This document shows positions 1-5,807 of a stretch of DNA of 6,137 bases, piece by piece; position 1 is the stretch's first letter; every line of letters starts with the position of its first letter. The notes beneath the pieces were generated by a model. That model saw only the letters and a list, made by a program, of their open reading frames with translations, did no database searches and was not told where the DNA came from. A program made the position numbers and the translations under genes. Location of the stretch: NCBI GenBank assembly GCA_947463845.1, contig CANHUM010000105.1:1-6137 (forward strand). Reading direction: 5' to 3'. This DNA is from Comamonadaceae bacterium. GTDB lineage: Bacteria; Pseudomonadota; Gammaproteobacteria; Burkholderiales; Burkholderiaceae_C.

Positions 1-372
1 GACCCCGCAGGCATCGTTTTTTTCCCCAATTTTTCCAAATGGATGGACGCATCCTCGCTCAACTTCTTCATGAAGTGCGGCATCCCGCCTTGGCGCGAGT
101 TGGTCAAAACGCGAGGCATCATTGGCACGCCGCTGTTGGAGATCCACACCAAATTCATCCGCCCCGCCACTTATGGCGAAACCCTGCAAGTCCACACCAG
201 CGTGCAGGAGTGGCGCGACAAAGTGTTTGTACACAAACATGTGGTCATGCGTGGCGACACGGTGCTGTGCGAAGGCACCGAAGTGCGGGCCTTTTGCATC
301 AAGCACCCCGAAGATCCGGACCGCATCAAGGCGATCGCCGTGCCCGACGACATCAAGGCCGCCTGCAGCTGA
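1..372 (+). CDS. Acyl-CoA thioesterase, 4-hydroxybenzoyl-CoA thioesterase-like hotdog fold (5' end missing)
   Basis: This is the 3' part of a gene that begins before the window. Frame 1 is open from the first base and gives 123 residues before TGA. The first residues read DPAGIVFFPNFSKWMD, which matches the 4-hydroxybenzoyl-CoA thioesterase signature whose Asp is the catalytic residue in the Pseudomonas enzyme (family knowledge). The window therefore opens exactly on the predicted catalytic Asp codon, and probably only some 10-20 N-terminal residues are missing. The rest fits a single hotdog domain: a long helix (SSLNFFMKCGIPPW), then strands such as LLEIHTKFIRPATYGETLQV and DTVLCEGTEVRAFC. 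Such enzymes hydrolyse acyl- or aroyl-CoA thioesters in the cytoplasm, usually as small tetramers. The stop lies 13 bases before the acyl-CoA dehydrogenase start, so the two are probably co-transcribed. The substrate cannot be told from the sequence. The ATG at 43 is internal, not the start. Confidence 0.85.
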   Translation, partial: DPAGIVFFPNFSKWMDASSLNFFMKCGIPPWRELVKTRGIIGTPLLEIHTKFIRPATYGETLQVHTSVQEWRDKVFVHKHVVMRGDTVLCEGTEVRAFCIKHPEDPDRIKAIAVPDDIKAACS

Positions 373-385
373 TCACGAAAACACC

Positions 386-2104
386 ATGAACATCTACCAG
401 CCCCGCACCGAGGACATGCAATTTGTCTTGTCCCGCGTTTTGAACGCGCCCACCCAGCTGCAAGCACTGCCCGCCTTTTCTGAGGTGGACACCGACTTGA
501 TGCAGCAGGTCATCGATGAAGCGGGCAAGTTCGTGGGCGAAGTGATCGCCCCGCTCAACCGCGATGGCGACGAAATCGGAGCGCAATGTCAGGATGGCGT
601 GGTGACCATGCCCCCCGGCTTCAAAACAGCGTACCAGTCGTTTTGGCAATCGGGCTGGCCGGCTTTGGCCTCAAGCGCCGAAGACGGCGGACAAGGCCTG
701 CCCACCGTGCTCGAAGCCATGCTTTACGAGATGCTGAGCGCAGCCAATCTGGGCTGGACCATGGCCCCGGGTTTGCTGCATGGCGCTTACGAGTGCATCA
801 AGCACCACGCCAGTGATGAGCTCAAAGCGCAGTATCTGCAGAAAGTGGCCACCGGCGAATGGCTGGCCACCATGTGCTTGACCGAGCCGCACGCCGGCTC
901 CGATCTGGGTCTGGCCCGTACCAAAGCCACCCCCCTGCAGGATGGCCGCTATGCGGTCAGCGGTACCAAAATCTTCATCTCGGGCGGCGAGCACGACCTC
1001 ACCGAAAACATCGTGCATCTGGTGCTGGCCCGCCTGCCCGACGCGCCACCCGGACCCAAAGGCCTCTCGCTGTTCCTTGTGCCCAAGTTCTACCCGGACG
1101 GCTCGCGCAGCCGAGTGCACTGCGACCGCATCGAGGAAAAAATGGGTCTGCATGGCAGCCCCACCTGTGTGATGCGTTTTGACGAAGCCGTGTCCTCCAT
1201 CGTTGGCGAGCCAGGCAAGGGCCTGAACGCCATGTTCGTGATGATGAACGCCGCTCGACTGCATGTGGCGCTGCAAGGCATTGGCCTGCTGGACGCCGCC
1301 TGGCAAAAGGCCGATGCCTACGCGCAAGAGCGTCGTCAAATGCGCGCGCCGGGTAAAGGTAAAAACGCGGGCGAAGCCGATCTGATCGGCGAGCACCCCG
1401 CCATGCGCCGGATCCTGGACACCCAACGCGCCTGGATCGATGGCGGCCGTGTCCTGGCTTACCGCACCGCTGTGGAACTCGACCTGATCAAACACAGCCC
1501 TGACGCGAACACCCAATCCGAGGCTCAGCGCTGGTGTGCACTGGTCACGCCCGTCATGAAGTCGGTCTTCACCCACCAGGCCTTTCATGGCGGCAGCGAT
1601 TGCCTGCAAGTATTTGGCGGACACGGCTATGTGCGCGAATGGGGTGTCGAACAAATCGTGCGCGATGCCCGGGTCACCATGATCTATGAAGGCACCAACG
1701 AAATTCAGGCGATCGACTTGTTGGTTCGCAAAGTACTGCCCGATGGTGGTGCCAGCCTGAATGCCCTGCTCGATGGTTTGCAAGCCGATTTACCGAAGGA
1801 TGCCAAAGCCAGCACCCAAGCCCAAGCCCGCATCCAGACTCTGCGCGCCATCACGCAACAAATCGTCAAGGCAGCACCCCTGGATGCCGCTCTGCCCTAC
1901 CGGGTGGCCGACGATTATTTGCGCGCCGTGGCATTGGTGCTGATGGACTGGGCCTGGTTGCGCATCGAGGCAGGTGTCGAAGCCCATACCCCTCACGCCA
2001 GTTCACGCTGGGCAGCTCCGGCAAAAGCCTTGCGCAGCTGGGTTTTGCCAGAATTTCAGATGCGCAGCTTCATCATCGTGTCGCAGTGCACGGCAGCGGC
2101 ATAA
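386..2104 (+). CDS. Acyl-CoA dehydrogenase, large type with N- and C-terminal extensions (DmdC-like)
   Basis: A 572-residue FAD-dependent acyl-CoA dehydrogenase, expected to oxidise an acyl-CoA to the 2,3-enoyl-CoA and pass electrons to ETF. The opening MNIYQPRTEDMQFVLSRVL is the N-terminal extension typical of the roughly 570-600-residue subgroup that includes 3-methylmercaptopropionyl-CoA dehydrogenase (DmdC). The helical N-domain follows. The acyl-CoA/FAD motif MCLTEPHAGSDLG starts at residue 163. The motif YEGTNEIQA starts at residue 434, and its Glu435 aligns with the catalytic base Glu376 of medium-chain acyl-CoA dehydrogenase. The last 110 or so residues form the extra C-terminal domain, ending near WVLPEFQMRSFI. 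I chose the ATG at 386 because the family N-terminus begins there; the same frame is open further upstream but overlaps the thioesterase. No strong Shine-Dalgarno is visible, so translation may be coupled to the gene before. The substrate is unknown: DmdC, short/medium fatty acyl-CoA and aromatic side-chain CoA substrates are all possible. Confidence 0.93.
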   Translation: MNIYQPRTEDMQFVLSRVLNAPTQLQALPAFSEVDTDLMQQVIDEAGKFVGEVIAPLNRDGDEIGAQCQDGVVTMPPGFKTAYQSFWQSGWPALASSAEDGGQGLPTVLEAMLYEMLSAANLGWTMAPGLLHGAYECIKHHASDELKAQYLQKVATGEWLATMCLTEPHAGSDLGLARTKATPLQDGRYAVSGTKIFISGGEHDLTENIVHLVLARLPDAPPGPKGLSLFLVPKFYPDGSRSRVHCDRIEEKMGLHGSPTCVMRFDEAVSSIVGEPGKGLNAMFVMMNAARLHVALQGIGLLDAAWQKADAYAQERRQMRAPGKGKNAGEADLIGEHPAMRRILDTQRAWIDGGRVLAYRTAVELDLIKHSPDANTQSEAQRWCALVTPVMKSVFTHQAFHGGSDCLQVFGGHGYVREWGVEQIVRDARVTMIYEGTNEIQAIDLLVRKVLPDGGASLNALLDGLQADLPKDAKASTQAQARIQTLRAITQQIVKAAPLDAALPYRVADDYLRAVALVLMDWAWLRIEAGVEAHTPHASSRWAAPAKALRSWVLPEFQMRSFIIVSQCTAAA

Positions 2105-2115
2105 TTCAGGGCACA

Positions 2116-2640
2116 ATGCCCCGCCAGACCAAACCCAAACCATTGGCTTCTAAAGCCGCTGCTCAACGCGCAGATCAAAGTTTGTCAACGCATGACACCG
2201 GTCCACGCGTCGTGGACGAAGTGGATACACGCTACCTTCAAACCTTGATGGGTTACAACGCCCGCAGGGCAGCCTTGAGCATCATCGAAGTTTTTCTGGA
2301 ACGGCTGGCCCCCTACGGACTCAAGCCGGTGGATTTTTCGGTCATGTCCACCATTTGCCACAACCCCGGCGTGACTTCGCGCCAACTGTGCAACACCTTG
2401 AATTTGCTGCCCCCCAATTTGGTGGGTCTGATTCAGTCACTGGAATCCCGAGGCCTGATCGAGCGCAAACCCCATCCCCATGATGGTCGCGCCGTGGGGC
2501 TTCACGCCACCCCAAAAGGCCAGGCGTTGATGGTGCAAGCCGAGCAAACGGCCACCGAACTCGAGCTCGAGAAAACCGCCAAACTCACCCCCGCGCAACG
2601 AAAAACACTCTTGGCGCTGCTGCAAAAAATTTACCTTTGA
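2116..2640 (+). CDS. MarR-family winged-helix transcriptional regulator
   Basis: A 174-residue MarR-type regulator, expected to bind palindromic DNA as a dimer and often to release it when a small ligand binds. Residues 1-35 or so are basic and probably disordered. A helical dimerisation region follows (YNARRAALSIIEVFLERLAPYG). The winged helix-turn-helix spans roughly residues 75-140, with the predicted recognition helix near 98-111 (LPPNLVGLIQSLESRG). The wing carries the MarR hallmark D-x-R at Asp123-Gly124-Arg125, within HPHDGRAVGLHATPKG. The C-terminal helix ends in LLQKIYL. I chose the ATG at 2116, 11 bases after the dehydrogenase stop, with a short CAGGG at 2107-2111; an in-frame GTG at 2086 would overlap the previous gene. 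Its place at the end of a thioesterase-dehydrogenase cluster suggests it may sense an acyl- or aryl-CoA or the free acid, but this is inference from position. Its stop overlaps the 3' end of the opposite-strand lipoprotein gene. Confidence 0.9.
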   Translation: MPRQTKPKPLASKAAAQRADQSLSTHDTGPRVVDEVDTRYLQTLMGYNARRAALSIIEVFLERLAPYGLKPVDFSVMSTICHNPGVTSRQLCNTLNLLPPNLVGLIQSLESRGLIERKPHPHDGRAVGLHATPKGQALMVQAEQTATELELEKTAKLTPAQRKTLLALLQKIYL

Positions 2641-3281
2641 GCACGCTCGGCCAAAAAAATGTCAATACGGCGGTTGCGTGCACGACCCTCTGAGGTGGCG
2701 TTGTCGGCCACAGGTTCTCGCGAACCACGCCCATCGACTGAAATGCGTCTGCTGTCAACACCCCGATCCACCAGATAATCCCTCGCACTTTGGGCGCGGC
2801 TGACCGACAGCGGGTAATTGATGGCATCACTGCCGGTGCTGTCGGTGTGGCCCACAATGCGCACTTCCATGCTGGTTTGCTGGCTCAGACCTTGTGCAAA
2901 CTGGTCCAGGATGGGGCGCAAATTCGGTCTGATGTCGGCGCGGCCGGTGTCAAAAGAAATGTCATTGGGGATGCTCAGCTTCAGCTGGTTGTCCGCTGTT
3001 TGCGTCACGACAGTTCCCGTGCCGATGGTCGCTTGCTCCATGGCGCGCTTTTTGTCCTCCATCTGTTTGGACCAGATATAGCCCCCCAAAGCGCCCAGCC
3101 CCGCCCCAATGGCGGTGGATTTGCTGTCACGCCCCAGCACCTGACCGGCGACTGCGCCGATCATGGCCCCGGTCCCTGCACCCCTTTGCTCAGGCGTGGC
3201 CGTGGCACATCCTGTCAACAGAGCGGCCGCAGCAGCAGCGCTCACGCCAAAGACTTTCAACCCGGGATGTACTGCTTTCAT
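2631..3281 (-). CDS. OmpA-family outer-membrane lipoprotein, YiaD-like, with glycine-zipper segment
   Basis: A 216-residue lipoprotein anchored in the envelope and predicted to bind peptidoglycan. The N-terminus is a lipoprotein signal: MK, a hydrophobic Ala-rich stretch, then the lipobox LLTGC with Cys25 as the acylation site. The +2 residue is Ala rather than Asp, which by the Lol sorting rule favours the outer membrane. Residues 34-70 form a glycine-zipper region (GAGTGAMIGAVAG, then IGAGLGALGG), as in E. coli YiaD, which has nearly the same length. The OmpA C-terminal domain fills about residues 100-210. It contains GHTDSTG from residue 144 with Asp147, the helix NYPLSVSRAQSARDYL at 155-170 with Arg162, and the end motif NRRIDI. 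These Asp and Arg positions contact diaminopimelate in OmpA-like domains. I chose the ATG at 3281 because AGGAG sits 6 bases upstream; an in-frame TTG two codons earlier is less likely. It is transcribed divergently from the FAH-family gene. Confidence 0.93.
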   Translation of the reverse strand: MKAVHPGLKVFGVSAAAAAALLTGCATATPEQRGAGTGAMIGAVAGQVLGRDSKSTAIGAGLGALGGYIWSKQMEDKKRAMEQATIGTGTVVTQTADNQLKLSIPNDISFDTGRADIRPNLRPILDQFAQGLSQQTSMEVRIVGHTDSTGSDAINYPLSVSRAQSARDYLVDRGVDSRRISVDGRGSREPVADNATSEGRARNRRIDIFLAERAQR

Positions 3282-3476
3282 GGTCAACTCCTATTCTTGG
3301 GTATGCGGTTTGGACTTTAGCTTTGGCGATTGAAACCTCCTGTCAGACAGCGCACACAGATTGCAAACTCTTATAAACCTGGCTGGATGTGGTGGGTCAA
3401 CAGCGCCACAACACAGGTGACTGCAGTGACTCAACAAGTCGGTCAAGATCATTCTTTTTTTTCATCCCTTCACCCC
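3282..3476. other. Divergent intergenic region between the lipoprotein gene and the FAH-family gene
   Basis: This 195-base spacer must hold the promoters for both divergent genes, but I find no convincing -35/-10 pair on either strand. A TATAAA at 3372-3377 has no partner at a usual distance. Two short perfect palindromes are present, CTGTC-A-GACAG at 3340-3350 and ACTGCAGT at 3420-3427, the latter inside a GTGACT direct repeat; both could arise by chance. A run of eight T at 3455-3462 precedes the FAH-family start in a pyrimidine-rich leader without a Shine-Dalgarno. The FAH frame stays open through most of this spacer, to a TTG at 3330. Confidence 0.5.
3288..3292 (-). promoter_or_regulatory. 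Shine-Dalgarno of the OmpA-family lipoprotein gene
   Basis: On the minus strand AGGAG lies 6 bases before the ATG at 3281. This spacing decides the start in favour of that ATG over the in-frame TTG at 3287, which would leave almost no spacer. Confidence 0.75.
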
Positions 3477-4649
3477 ATGCTTCAAACACATCTACCCCAG
3501 GATGCTCAAGATGCCTTGCTGATCGGTCGGTTGTGGATACCGGGCCAAGGACCATTTGTGGTGGCCGTTACCCCTCAAGACGTGCTGGATCTGTCGGGTC
3601 TGGCAACCACCAGCAGCGCTTTGTTGGACTTGCCTGACGTGGCTGCCAAGATACGCTCCTACCTTGAAGCCGGTCGATCCAAGCGTCTGACCAGCACTGC
3701 CGAGGCTGTGGCTAACAGCGACGAGACCCAGCGCCAGTCCGATCAGCCCTGGTTCATGGCTCCCTGTGATCTTCAAGCCATCAAGGCTGCAGGTGTCACC
3801 TTTGTGGCCAGCATGCTCGAACGCGTGATTGAAGAACAAGCACGGGGGGATGCCAGCCGTGCCGAAGCCGTTCGCCAGGCAGTGGTGGCCATCATTGGCG
3901 ATAACCTGCGCAACGTGGTGCCCGGCTCGCCAGAATCGGCCAAGCTCAAGGACCTGTTGCTGGCCCAGGGCATGTGGTCTCAATACCTGGAAGTCGGCAT
4001 CGGGCCTGACGCTGAAATCTTCACCAAAGCGCAGCCCATGAGCGCGGTCGGTCCCGGGGCCCGGGTGGGCATCCACCCGGGTAGCCAGTGGAATAATCCC
4101 GAACCTGAAATCGTGTTGGCCGCCAACTCACGCGGCGAGGTGGTGGGAGCCACCTTGGGCAACGATGTGAATCTGCGAGATTTTGAAGGCCGCAGCGCAT
4201 TGCTGCTGGGTAAAGCCAAGGACAACAACGCCAGTTGCGCCATAGGCCCCTTCATCCGTCTGTTTGATGAGTGCTTCGACATGGACCAAGTTCGCCAGTG
4301 CGAACTGAGCCTCAAGGTTCAAGGACCCGAAGGCTTTTTGATGCAAGGCAGCAGTGCCTTAAGCCAGATCAGCCGGGACCCGCTGGACCTTGCGGGCCAG
4401 GCCATGGGCCCGTACCACCAATACCCGGACGGCATGATGCTGTTTCTGGGCACCATGTTTGCCCCTACGCAAGACCGCCATGGCCCTGGCCAAGGCTTCA
4501 CCCATGTGGTGGGCGATGTGGTGAGCATTTCCACCCCGCAGCTGGGTACGCTCGCCAACCAGGTCACCACTTCGGACCTGGCGCCGCCGTGGAGCTATGG
4601 CGTGGGTGCGCTGATGCGCGATCTGGCCCAGCGCCAAAAGGCAAGCTGA
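3477..4649 (+). CDS. Fumarylacetoacetate hydrolase-family enzyme, probable 2-keto-3-deoxy-pentonate dehydratase (XylX-like)
   Basis: A 390-residue FAH-fold protein. It resembles, from memory, Caulobacter XylX and related 2-keto-3-deoxy-D-xylonate/L-arabinonate dehydratases, which make 2-oxoglutarate semialdehyde in the non-phosphorylating pentose pathway. Shared stretches include LQAIKAAGVTFVASMLERVI (around residues 100-120), GPDAEIFTK, QWNNPEPEIVLAAN, GNDVNLRDFEGRSALLLGKA (residues 228-247), DNNASCAIGPF and HQYPDGMMLFLGTMFAP. Glu209, Glu211 and Asp230 fit the acidic Mg2+ ligands of the FAH fold. Residues 1-90 form a variable N-domain. I chose the ATG at 3477 because MLQTHLPQDAQDALLIGRLW looks like a family N-terminus; in-frame ATG 3387 and TTG 3330 would add residues unlike the family. 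No Shine-Dalgarno is visible at 3477. No pentose dehydrogenase, sugar-acid dehydratase, semialdehyde dehydrogenase or sugar transporter lies nearby, so the pathway role is unproven. The safe call is FAH-family protein; another 2-oxo-acid lyase or hydrolase activity remains possible. Confidence 0.88.
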   Translation: MLQTHLPQDAQDALLIGRLWIPGQGPFVVAVTPQDVLDLSGLATTSSALLDLPDVAAKIRSYLEAGRSKRLTSTAEAVANSDETQRQSDQPWFMAPCDLQAIKAAGVTFVASMLERVIEEQARGDASRAEAVRQAVVAIIGDNLRNVVPGSPESAKLKDLLLAQGMWSQYLEVGIGPDAEIFTKAQPMSAVGPGARVGIHPGSQWNNPEPEIVLAANSRGEVVGATLGNDVNLRDFEGRSALLLGKAKDNNASCAIGPFIRLFDECFDMDQVRQCELSLKVQGPEGFLMQGSSALSQISRDPLDLAGQAMGPYHQYPDGMMLFLGTMFAPTQDRHGPGQGFTHVVGDVVSISTPQLGTLANQVTTSDLAPPWSYGVGALMRDLAQRQKAS

Positions 4650-4662
4650 GGGTTGGCCGGGC

Positions 4663-4671
4663 TGGCATAAT
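4663..4671 (+). promoter_or_regulatory. Possible extended -10 promoter for the FKBP gene
   Basis: TGGCATAAT fits an extended -10 element (TG-N-TATAAT with one mismatch). It lies 14 bases after the FAH-family stop and would give a leader of about 55-60 bases. There is no recognisable -35 at 16-18 bases upstream, so this is tentative. Confidence 0.4.
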
Positions 4672-4723
4672 TTCGGGTTTTCACACCCCGGCAGCCTTCT
4701 AGCGGCACCGGGTCTCATATCAC

Positions 4724-4729
4724 AGGAAG
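4724..4729 (+). promoter_or_regulatory. Shine-Dalgarno of the FKBP gene
   Basis: AGGAAG lies 5 bases before the ATG at 4735 and supports that start. Confidence 0.65.
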
Positions 4730-4734
4730 CCCCC

Positions 4735-5085
4735 ATGAACACCACCCCCTCCGGTCTGCAATACGAAGACACCGTCGTGGGCGAAGGCGCTGTGGCCACC
4801 GCAGGTCAAGACGTCACCGTGCATTACACCGGCTGGCTCTACAAGGATGGTCAGCAAGGTGCCAAGTTCGACTCGAGCCGCGACCGCCGCGACCCCTTTG
4901 TGTTCGGTTTGGGCGCAGGCATGGTCATCAAAGGCTGGGACGAAGGCGTGGCCGGCATGAAAATTGGCGGTCAACGCACCTTGATCATCCCCCCCGAGTT
5001 GGGCTACGGTGCCCGAGGCGCTGGTGGGGTCATCCCTCCCAATGCCACCTTGAAGTTCGACGTGGAACTGCTGGCCCTCGATTGA
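4735..5085 (+). CDS. FKBP-type peptidyl-prolyl cis-trans isomerase, single domain
   Basis: A 116-residue protein consisting of one FKBP domain without a signal peptide, so it is expected in the cytoplasm. It catalyses cis-trans isomerisation of Xaa-Pro bonds. The pocket residues of human FKBP12 have clear counterparts: Tyr31 in VHYTGWL, Phe45-Asp46 in KFDSS, Phe55 in DPFVF, Val64-Ile65-Trp68 in GMVIKGWDEG, Tyr91 in LGYGARG, and Phe108 in LKFDVELL. It therefore looks fully active and FK506-binding. The start is conserved in style (NTTPSGLQYEDTVVGEG) and has a Shine-Dalgarno. It stands 85 bases after the FAH-family gene and is followed by a strong terminator, so it is probably its own transcription unit or the end of the upstream one. 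It sits directly before the chaperone genes grpE and dnaK, which is thematically fitting, but the terminator separates them. Confidence 0.95.
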   Translation: MNTTPSGLQYEDTVVGEGAVATAGQDVTVHYTGWLYKDGQQGAKFDSSRDRRDPFVFGLGAGMVIKGWDEGVAGMKIGGQRTLIIPPELGYGARGAGGVIPPNATLKFDVELLALD

Positions 5086-5109
5086 GTCCAAAGTCAGACG
5101 GCAGCGCGT

Positions 5110-5132
5110 AACCCGCCATTCGGCGGGTTTTT
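5110..5132 (+). terminator. Intrinsic terminator after the FKBP gene
   Basis: An 8-bp perfect stem (AACCCGCC at 5110-5117 with GGCGGGTT at 5122-5129) closes a 4-base ATTC loop and runs into TTTTT at 5128-5132. It starts 24 bases after the FKBP stop and works only in the + direction, since the other side has no T run. It insulates the FKBP unit from the heat-shock promoter that follows. A second, outer inverted repeat (5101-5109 with 5134-5142) encloses it. Confidence 0.9.
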
Positions 5133-5170
5133 CATGCGCTGCGCCAGGGGCCCATCACCAGCAAAGCCCC

Positions 5171-5198
5171 CTTGAAGCCTGAAACAACGCCCCTATAT
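5171..5198 (+). promoter_or_regulatory. Sigma-32 (RpoH) heat-shock promoter of grpE
   Basis: CTTGAA at 5171-5176 matches the sigma-32 -35 element. CCCTATAT at 5191-5198 matches the -10 consensus CCCCATnT at all but one defined position, with a 14-base spacer. Transcription would begin near 5205-5210, giving a leader of about 25 bases before the grpE ATG at 5232. A perfect inverted repeat, CCCCT-N7-AGGGG (5190-5206), covers the -10 and probable start point. The promoter -35 also rules out the in-frame TTG at 5172 as the grpE start. I see no CIRCE (HrcA) operator. Confidence 0.8.
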
Positions 5199-5231
5199 AA
5201 AAGGGGTATTCATTTTTTGCGGACATTGTTC

Positions 5232-5780
5232 ATGTCAGAAGCCACACAAAACCAAGACCCCAAGCCCCTGAGCGAAGAAGAACTGTCAGCCGGTGCTGCC
5301 ACGGCCTGCACCGACCCACTGGCCGACGCGCTGGCCGAGTTGTCCAACCTGAAGGCTCAAAACGCCGACCTGGCCGACCAGTACTTGCGTGCCCAGGCTG
5401 ATGTACAAAATGCCCGCCGCCGCGCCGACGATGAAGTCGCCAAGGCCCGTAAATTTGCCGTCGAGGGTTTTGCCGAAAGCCTTCTGCCCGTGCTGGACAG
5501 CCTGGAGGCTGGGCTGGCCATCCCCAACGTGACGATTGAGTAGATCCGCGAAGGCTCTGAAGCCACGCTGCGCCAACTCAAAAGTGCGCTCGAACGCAAT
5601 AAAGTGGTTGAAATCGCCCCGCCTGCTGGCACCAAGTTCGACCCGCACCACCATCAAGCCATCAGCGTGGTCCCAGCCGAGCAAGAACCCAACACCGTGG
5701 TCACCGTGTTGCAAAAGGGCTACTCCATCGCCGACCGCGTGTTGCGGCCCGCCTTGGTCACCGTCACCGCACCCAAATAA
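5232..5780 (+). pseudogene. grpE: grpE, nucleotide exchange factor of DnaK, interrupted by an in-frame amber codon
   Basis: GrpE releases ADP from DnaK as a homodimer in the cytoplasm. The reading frame from ATG 5232 gives 103 residues and then meets TAG at 5541-5543. Past it the same frame continues for 78 codons to TAA at 5778-5780, so the undisturbed protein would be 182 residues, a normal length. Before the stop lie the long coiled-coil helix (about residues 30-75, with [25 protein letters not shown]) and the start of the four-helix bundle ([16 protein letters not shown]). After it come [24 protein letters not shown] and the GrpE signature, FDPHHHQAI, 18 residues, then [16 protein letters not shown]. 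The truncated product would lack the beta domain that contacts the DnaK ATPase domain. There is no frameshift and the downstream codons show no decay. A single C-to-T change from CAG (Gln) would explain it. I marked it a pseudogene on the sequence as given; sequencing error or amber readthrough are alternatives. Confidence 0.85.
5541..5543 (+). other. In-frame amber codon within grpE
   Basis: The codons around it read Thr-Ile-Glu-TAG-Ile-Arg-Glu-Gly. In related GrpE proteins, as I remember them, this segment reads Pro-Glu-Gln-Ile-Arg-Glu-Gly, so the amber replaces Gln (CAG). No ATG or Shine-Dalgarno just downstream would let ribosomes restart to make the C-terminal part. Confidence 0.9.
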
Positions 5781-5807
5781 TCAAAAACCTTTTTTGGCAT
5801 GTGGGGA

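Noticed and set aside
671..1783. A 370-codon open frame on the minus strand opposite the acyl-CoA dehydrogenase
   Set aside because: It lies wholly inside a clearly recognised gene. Its product is rich in His, Gly and Gln without any family motif, as expected of a shadow frame in GC-rich coding DNA.
2100..2105. CATAAT just before the MarR start as a -10 element
   Set aside because: No -35 exists at 16-18 bases and there is no TG extension. Transcription would start almost on the ATG. The tight spacing to the dehydrogenase makes co-transcription the simpler reading.
2639..2648. GAGC-AC-GCTC hairpin at the MarR/lipoprotein junction as a terminator
   Set aside because: The stem is only 4 bp with a 2-base loop, and no T run follows it directly on either strand.
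3340..3350. CTGTC-A-GACAG palindrome in the divergent spacer as an operator
   Set aside because: The arms are only 5 bases, there is no second copy in the window and no promoter to relate it to; it is expected by chance.
5172..5231. TTG at 5172 as a longer grpE start
   Set aside because: It lies inside the sigma-32 -35 element, and the extra residues do not resemble GrpE; ATG 5232 gives the usual N-terminus.
5143..5231. CIRCE element (HrcA operator) upstream of grpE
   Set aside because: No TTAGCACTC-N9-GAGTGCTAA-like sequence is present; the sigma-32 promoter explains heat-shock control.
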